This document shows positions 60,518 to 64,000 of a stretch of DNA of 64,000 nt, piece after piece. The notes beneath the pieces are model-generated. The model had not been told where the DNA came from. It did not search any database and saw nothing but the letters and a program-made list of their open reading frames with translations. The DNA comes from Deinococcus cellulosilyticus NBRC 106333 = KACC 11606 (GTDB lineage: Bacteria; Deinococcota; Deinococci; Deinococcales; Deinococcaceae). Both the position numbers and the translations under genes were made by a program. The DNA is taken from positions 62,001 to 126,000 of the forward strand of contig NZ_BJXB01000010.1 of NCBI RefSeq assembly GCF_007990775.1, in the 5' to 3' direction. Position 1 is the stretch's first letter. Each line of letters starts with the position of its first letter.

Positions 60518-60521
60518 CTCT

Positions 60522-61664
60522 TCAACCCTCTGCCTGACAGAATGTTTTGATGGTGCGGGTGAGCACTTCACAGCACTGTTCCACGGACTTCAGGTCCACC
60601 CACTCTTCGGTGGCGTGCGCTCCGGTGCCCGCAGGTCCAAACACCACCGTGGGGATGCCTGCCTGTTGCAGCAAAGCCGATTCCATCCAGAAGGTTTTCC
60701 CGGTGATTTCAGGGGTGTGCCCGAGGACTTCAGAGGCTTGCTGCTTCACGACCTGCACCATCTTCTCGTCTACAGGGACTTCAAAGCCGTCCCTGTGCAG
60801 GGTCATCCGGTGCTCTGCCCTGAACCTGGAGTCCTGACGTTGCAGTTCTGACAGGAGCGTTTCAAGCTCTGCTTGCACCTGTTCAGGGGTTTCTGCTGGA
60901 AGGGTGCGGCGCTCCAGTTGCAGGGTGCAGGTTTCCGGATAACTGGAAAGCTCCTGACCACCAGAAATCAGGGAAGCATGCACGGAACCGTGTCCCAGCA
61001 GGGGATGTGGGGTTCTGCTTTTGAGGTCACCTTGCCACTTTTCGATTTTTCCGAGCACCCGTCCCATGTGGGCGATGGCATCCACGCCCAGGTCAGGTCT
61101 GGAGCCGTGCGCAGCTTTGCCGAACGTGGTCACCTCATGCCAGGTGAAACCCTTGTGGGCAATGCACAGGGCAAGTTCGGTGGGTTCTGTCACAATGGCG
61201 GCATCTGCAGTGACGGTTTTCAGCAGGTGCTGCATCCCGATGCTGGCGTACTCTTCATCTGCCACGGCGGTGAGGATCACGTCTCCTTGCAGGGCGAGCT
61301 TTTTGGCCTGCACCAGAGCGACCATGCAGGCAGCGAGGCCACCTTTCATGTCGTACCCCCCACGTCCATACAGGCGACCATTTTCGATTTTTGGTGAAAA
61401 GGGGTCCTGCATGCCTGCTGTGCCCACCACATCCATGTGGGCGTTGAGCAGAAGTGTTTTGCCTCCCCCTGTGCCACGCACGCGGGCCACCACATTGAAA
61501 CGTCCGGGAGAGAACTCCTCCCGCTGTGCTTCGATGCCCCTTTCCTGCAGCCAGTGCTGCACATAAGCCGAGATCTCCCGTTCTCCTTTGCCGTCTGGAA
61601 CAAGGTCAGGGTTGGTGGAGTCGATGCCCACCAGTTGACAGAGCAGCTGCTGCAGGTCATCCAT
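60522..61664 (-). CDS. M20 family amidohydrolase/peptidase (ArgE/DapE type)
   Basis: 380 residues. Metal-binding motifs: LLLNAHMDVVG (His, Asp), GRGGYDMKGG (bridging Asp), VADEEYASIG (catalytic Glu plus metal Glu), VTEPTELAL and GTGAHATEEWVDL near the end. Length and layout fit ArgE/DapE deacetylases/desuccinylases. Paired with the diaminopropionate-lyase-like gene, it may release an N-acyl amino acid that the lyase then breaks down (inference). Divergent from nothing; TetR gene lies upstream on the same strand. Confidence 0.88.
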   Translation of the reverse strand: MDDLQQLLCQLVGIDSTNPDLVPDGKGEREISAYVQHWLQERGIEAQREEFSPGRFNVVARVRGTGGGKTLLLNAHMDVVGTAGMQDPFSPKIENGRLYGRGGYDMKGGLAACMVALVQAKKLALQGDVILTAVADEEYASIGMQHLLKTVTADAAIVTEPTELALCIAHKGFTWHEVTTFGKAAHGSRPDLGVDAIAHMGRVLGKIEKWQGDLKSRTPHPLLGHGSVHASLISGGQELSSYPETCTLQLERRTLPAETPEQVQAELETLLSELQRQDSRFRAEHRMTLHRDGFEVPVDEKMVQVVKQQASEVLGHTPEITGKTFWMESALLQQAGIPTVVFGPAGTGAHATEEWVDLKSVEQCCEVLTRTIKTFCQAEG

Positions 61665-61703
61665 GGTGAGAGTAATATATCACATATCACTGCTGGCTCA
61701 GGA

Positions 61704-62282
61704 TCAGGAGGTCTGGGTTTCCAGTTCCCGGGCGGCCCGTGTCACCTGATGGGCCAGTGCATCTGTGAAAGCATCGTTCAGTGGGGCGTTTTGCACCAGC
61801 AGGCGGTACCAGACCGGACCGAGGGCCAGGTCCACCAGGAAGGTTTCCTGTTCTTCAGTGAAGTGGGTGTGTTTGCGGCGGATGATGTCCCGCAACCTTG
61901 TGCGGCGTTTGATCAGGTGGCGCTCCCGCAGTTCTTTCAGGAAATCACTGTCCTGAAGGCCCTCGGCCATCAATGCCCGGTTGGTGACCCCGCAGTTGCT
62001 GTTCAGCAGGGTTGCGGTCTGGCGCAGGTACAGGCGCAGGTCTTCTTCGAGGCTTCCGGTGTCTGCTGCGGGCGGCATGCGGTTGGCATCATCGACAAAA
62101 GCGTCCAGAATCAGGTCCCGTTTGTTTTTCCAGCGGCGGTACAGGGTCTGTTTGGCGATGCCGGTGTGCTGGGCAACGGCTTCCATGCTGATGGCCGCAT
62201 ACCCGTGTTCGGTGAGGAGTTGCAGGGCTGCTTCTTTGGCGGCATCTGAGTGGGCGTTGTTGCGTGGGCGACCGATCGACAT
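61704..62282 (-). CDS. TetR/AcrR-family repressor
   Basis: 192 residues. N-terminal HTH: AALQLLTEHGYAAISMEAVA and QHTGIAKQTLYRRWKNKRDL (residues ~18-60), followed by a ligand-binding helical domain. Divergent from an MFS transporter; the 81-bp gap contains two copies of ATACGTGACG(T/A)TGCGTAT, imperfect palindromes suited to TetR dimers, so it likely represses the transporter and itself. Confidence 0.93.
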   Translation of the reverse strand: MSIGRPRNNAHSDAAKEAALQLLTEHGYAAISMEAVAQHTGIAKQTLYRRWKNKRDLILDAFVDDANRMPPAADTGSLEEDLRLYLRQTATLLNSNCGVTNRALMAEGLQDSDFLKELRERHLIKRRTRLRDIIRRKHTHFTEEQETFLVDLALGPVWYRLLVQNAPLNDAFTDALAHQVTRAARELETQTS

Positions 62283-62311
62283 GTCTTCAGTGTATCACGG
62301 GCCAATTAACG

Positions 62312-62352
62312 ATACGTGACGTTGCGTATTGACAATACGTGACGATGCGTAT
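62312..62352. promoter_or_regulatory. two tandem TetR operators
   Basis: ATACGTGACGTTGCGTAT (62312-62329) and ATACGTGACGATGCGTAT (62335-62352): same 18-bp site twice, starts 23 bp apart, each ATACG-N8-CGTAT. The second fills the spacer of the MFS promoter, the first lies just upstream of its -35. Confidence 0.9.
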
Positions 62353-62357
62353 TTAAT
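62329..62357 (+). promoter_or_regulatory. promoter of the MFS gene giving a leaderless mRNA
   Basis: TTGACA (62329-62334), 17-bp spacer, TTTAAT (62352-62357). The ATG at 62364 lies 7 nt after the -10 and no Shine-Dalgarno is present, so transcription should start at or next to the A of the start codon. Confidence 0.85.
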
Positions 62358-62363
62358 CTAATT

Positions 62364-63575
62364 ATGCAACGGAGCGTCTCGAAAAATGATGCAAGACCCA
62401 CTGGAACCGCCCTCTCGACCCTGTCACTCGCCTATTTCATGCTGGGCACCAGCACCCTCTCGGTGGTGGCCCTCAGCACCCCCATCAGCCATGACCTGCA
62501 TGTCACCGGAGCCCAGACTGGACTGCTGGTCACGGCCTTCTCCCTGACTTTTGCCGTCTCTGCCCTGCTTTCCCCCTTGCTGGTAGGCCACTGGCCCCGC
62601 AAATGGCTGCTGCTGGGAGGCATTGCCTTGCTGGTGGTCGGTCTGCTGCTCGGTGCGGCAGCTCCCAGTTTTCCACTGCTGCTCCTCACCCGCATCATCG
62701 CCGGGATCGGTGGAGCCCTGCTGGGCCCCGTGCTTTCCGCCACGGCCAGCATGCTGGTCCCTCCCCAACAGCAGCAACAGGCGCTCTCCAGGGTCTTTTC
62801 GGGCTTCACCCTCTCCTCGGTGCTGGGCATCCCCTTCACCTCGGTGATCGGTCCTTTGCTCGGCTGGAGGGGCACCCTGCTCCTGCTCAGCGTGTTGCTG
62901 GTGGTCACAGCAATCCTCATCTGGAAGCTGGTCCCGCATATTGCAGGCGGAAACCGGGTGACCCCTGCCACCTACCAGCGGGTGTCCCGCACGCCAGGAC
63001 TGTTCCCCGCTCTGGGCACCACCCTGCTGCAAATTGGTGGGGTGTTCGTGCTGTACGCCGTGATCGGCAGCTACCTGACCCAGCGTTTTGACAGCAGCCC
63101 CACCTGGATTTCTGCCACCTTCCTGGCGTTTGGCATTGCAGGGGTGCTGGGAAATGCCCTGGTGGGCACCCTCAATGCCCGCCTCGGCAACAACCGGATG
63201 CTGCTGCTCGGGCTTGCAGGTGGGGCTTTTGCGATCCTCACCCTGCTCCTCGACCCTGCAGTTCCCCTTGCAGGACTCCTCAGTTTCATGGTGCTGTCCT
63301 TCTTTGCGCAGATGTTCCAGACCCCCCAGCAGGAACGCATGATCCGTCTGAATCCCGCAGAGCGCAACCTGATGCTGGGCTTCAACTCCGCCACCGTCTA
63401 CCTCGGAATCAGCCTCGGTTCGGGCCTCGGCAGTCAACTTCTGGCAACCCTGGGCAGCCAGTGGCTTGCCGCTCCAGCGCTGCTCATGATGCTGGGAGGG
63501 CTTCTCCTCACCATGACTGTGGTGCGAGCCAATCGCAACAGGGCTGCAGCGGTGGATGCAGCTGCCACCGACTGA
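62364..63575 (+). CDS. MFS drug-efflux transporter (DHA1 type)
   Basis: 403 residues, about 12 membrane segments. Motifs: LSTPISHDLHVTGAQTGLL after the first segment and LTRIIAGIGGALLGPVLSAT, typical of the DHA1 arabinose-efflux/AraJ-like group; motif A region is GHWPRKWLLLGG, altered from the usual G-x3-D-R. Controlled by the divergent TetR protein. Substrate unknown. Confidence 0.92.
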   Translation: MQRSVSKNDARPTGTALSTLSLAYFMLGTSTLSVVALSTPISHDLHVTGAQTGLLVTAFSLTFAVSALLSPLLVGHWPRKWLLLGGIALLVVGLLLGAAAPSFPLLLLTRIIAGIGGALLGPVLSATASMLVPPQQQQQALSRVFSGFTLSSVLGIPFTSVIGPLLGWRGTLLLLSVLLVVTAILIWKLVPHIAGGNRVTPATYQRVSRTPGLFPALGTTLLQIGGVFVLYAVIGSYLTQRFDSSPTWISATFLAFGIAGVLGNALVGTLNARLGNNRMLLLGLAGGAFAILTLLLDPAVPLAGLLSFMVLSFFAQMFQTPQQERMIRLNPAERNLMLGFNSATVYLGISLGSGLGSQLLATLGSQWLAAPALLMMLGGLLLTMTVVRANRNRAAAVDAAATD

Positions 63576-63589
63576 ACGCAGGATCACGC

Positions 63590-63621
63590 AAAAGCCAGCT
63601 CCGAAAGAGGGGCTGGCTTTT
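63590..63621 (+). terminator. Rho-independent terminator after the MFS gene
   Basis: AAAAGCCAGC / GCTGGCTTTT, 10-bp perfect stem with a 12-nt loop; the T-run is part of the stem's right arm. Confidence 0.88.
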
Positions 63622-63747
63622 GTGCTGTCAGGAGGGCAATCCTCAGGATGGGCCTGAGTTGTGCACAAAATAAGGTTTCTGACAGATCAGGCGGGGTATA
63701 AACGGTTTGAACCCAGTCAAACATCCAACCACTTCCCGGAGACCTGC

Positions 63748-64000
63748 ATGGACCACCAGACCCCCACCATTGCCATCCTCACCGACTGGATCGGACCCTT
63801 CCAGAAGACTGTGCTGGGTGCCCTGCAAGAGACCCTCAATGCAGCAGGGGTGGGCACCGTCACCTACGTGGGTCGGGAAGTGCACCATCCCAACCCCATT
63901 TATGGCACCAGCAACGACATCTACCACCTGTTTGACCCACAGGCACATCAGGCGGTCTTCGTGCTCACCTCCACGCTGGGCAATCACAGCATCGATCAGG
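63748..64000 (+). CDS. N-terminus of a periplasmic-binding-fold (LacI effector-like) protein, partial
   Basis: 84 codons before the window ends, starting MDHQTPTIAILTDWIGPF. It reads like the first strands of a LacI/sugar-binding type I fold (TIAILTDWIGPFQKTVLGAL, VFVLTSTLGNHSIDQ) without signal peptide or HTH. Such cytosolic domains often precede GGDEF or kinase modules; the rest lies outside the window. CCCGGAGACCTGC precedes the ATG with GGAG 7 nt away. Confidence 0.7.
   Translation, partial: MDHQTPTIAILTDWIGPFQKTVLGALQETLNAAGVGTVTYVGREVHHPNPIYGTSNDIYHLFDPQAHQAVFVLTSTLGNHSIDQ

Noticed and set aside
1..64000. tRNA, rRNA, insertion sequences and prophage genes
   Set aside because: No tRNA-like cloverleaf, rRNA segment, transposase or integrase was recognised on either strand.

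Overview
The window comes from a GC-rich bacterium that is most likely a Deinococcus or close relative. This is inferred from gene style, leaderless and strong Shine-Dalgarno starts, and gene content; no rRNA or tRNA is present to prove it. It reads as an accessory, secondary-metabolism-rich region with three separate natural-product loci, set among sugar-use genes, transporters, regulators and secreted proteins.

1-12374 (minus strand): a nonribosomal peptide operon. A 2715-residue NRPS (C-A-PCP-C-A) is followed, with 4-bp stop/start overlap, by a 575-residue protein that starts inside the same second adenylation domain (A9-A10) and continues PCP-thioester reductase. The second A domain is therefore split between two polypeptides, and it is also interrupted twice: by a luciferase-like monooxygenase between A4 and A5 and by a methyltransferase after A8. 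My by-eye specificity codes read Ser then Gly. Two acyl-CoA dehydrogenase-like proteins follow in the same operon, the second running off the window. Then come metK, a double-GNAT acetyltransferase and an MFS exporter.

16521-29014 (plus strand): a thiopeptide cluster of the lactazole type. Seven tandem precursor genes carry a leader very similar to the lactazole (LazA) leader, ending in a ...ALPEAGA|S-like junction. They are followed by YcaO, a LanB-like glutamyl-tRNA-dependent dehydratase, a SpaB_C-type putative pyridine synthase, a SagB dehydrogenase fused to a SpaB_C elimination domain, an RRE/ocin-ThiF-like partner, a second YcaO and a second SagB-like protein. The conserved core serines predict unusually small macrocycles for six of the seven peptides. 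One precursor appears to start with ATT. This is the strongest candidate for a new system.

29073-40521: a Cys-rich repeat lipoprotein, a TPR-GGDEF diguanylate cyclase, two hypothetical proteins (one in an AT-rich patch), a GH43 xylosidase with a LacI-type effector-domain protein lacking its HTH, a divergent full-length LacI regulator with a clear operator/promoter between them, and a secreted nuclease lipoprotein.

40552-45419 (minus strand): a class III lanthipeptide cluster with two nearly identical precursors (each with two Ser-x2-Ser-x2-Cys motifs), a LanKC synthetase and an ABC exporter. 45620-51245 holds an aminoglycoside-phosphotransferase-like kinase, a small protein whose start is non-canonical or frameshifted, a secreted peptide with WPPHxxCPICP repeats, a 983-residue AAA/TPR/SARP regulator, a secreted protein and a lone CRISPR-repeat-like palindrome.

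51259-64000: a DUF4132 giant protein with a small partner, an erythromycin-esterase-family protein, two secreted hypotheticals, a diaminopropionate ammonia-lyase-like enzyme paired with an M20 amidohydrolase, a TetR/MFS divergent pair with two operators and a leaderless MFS message, and the start of a periplasmic-binding-fold protein.
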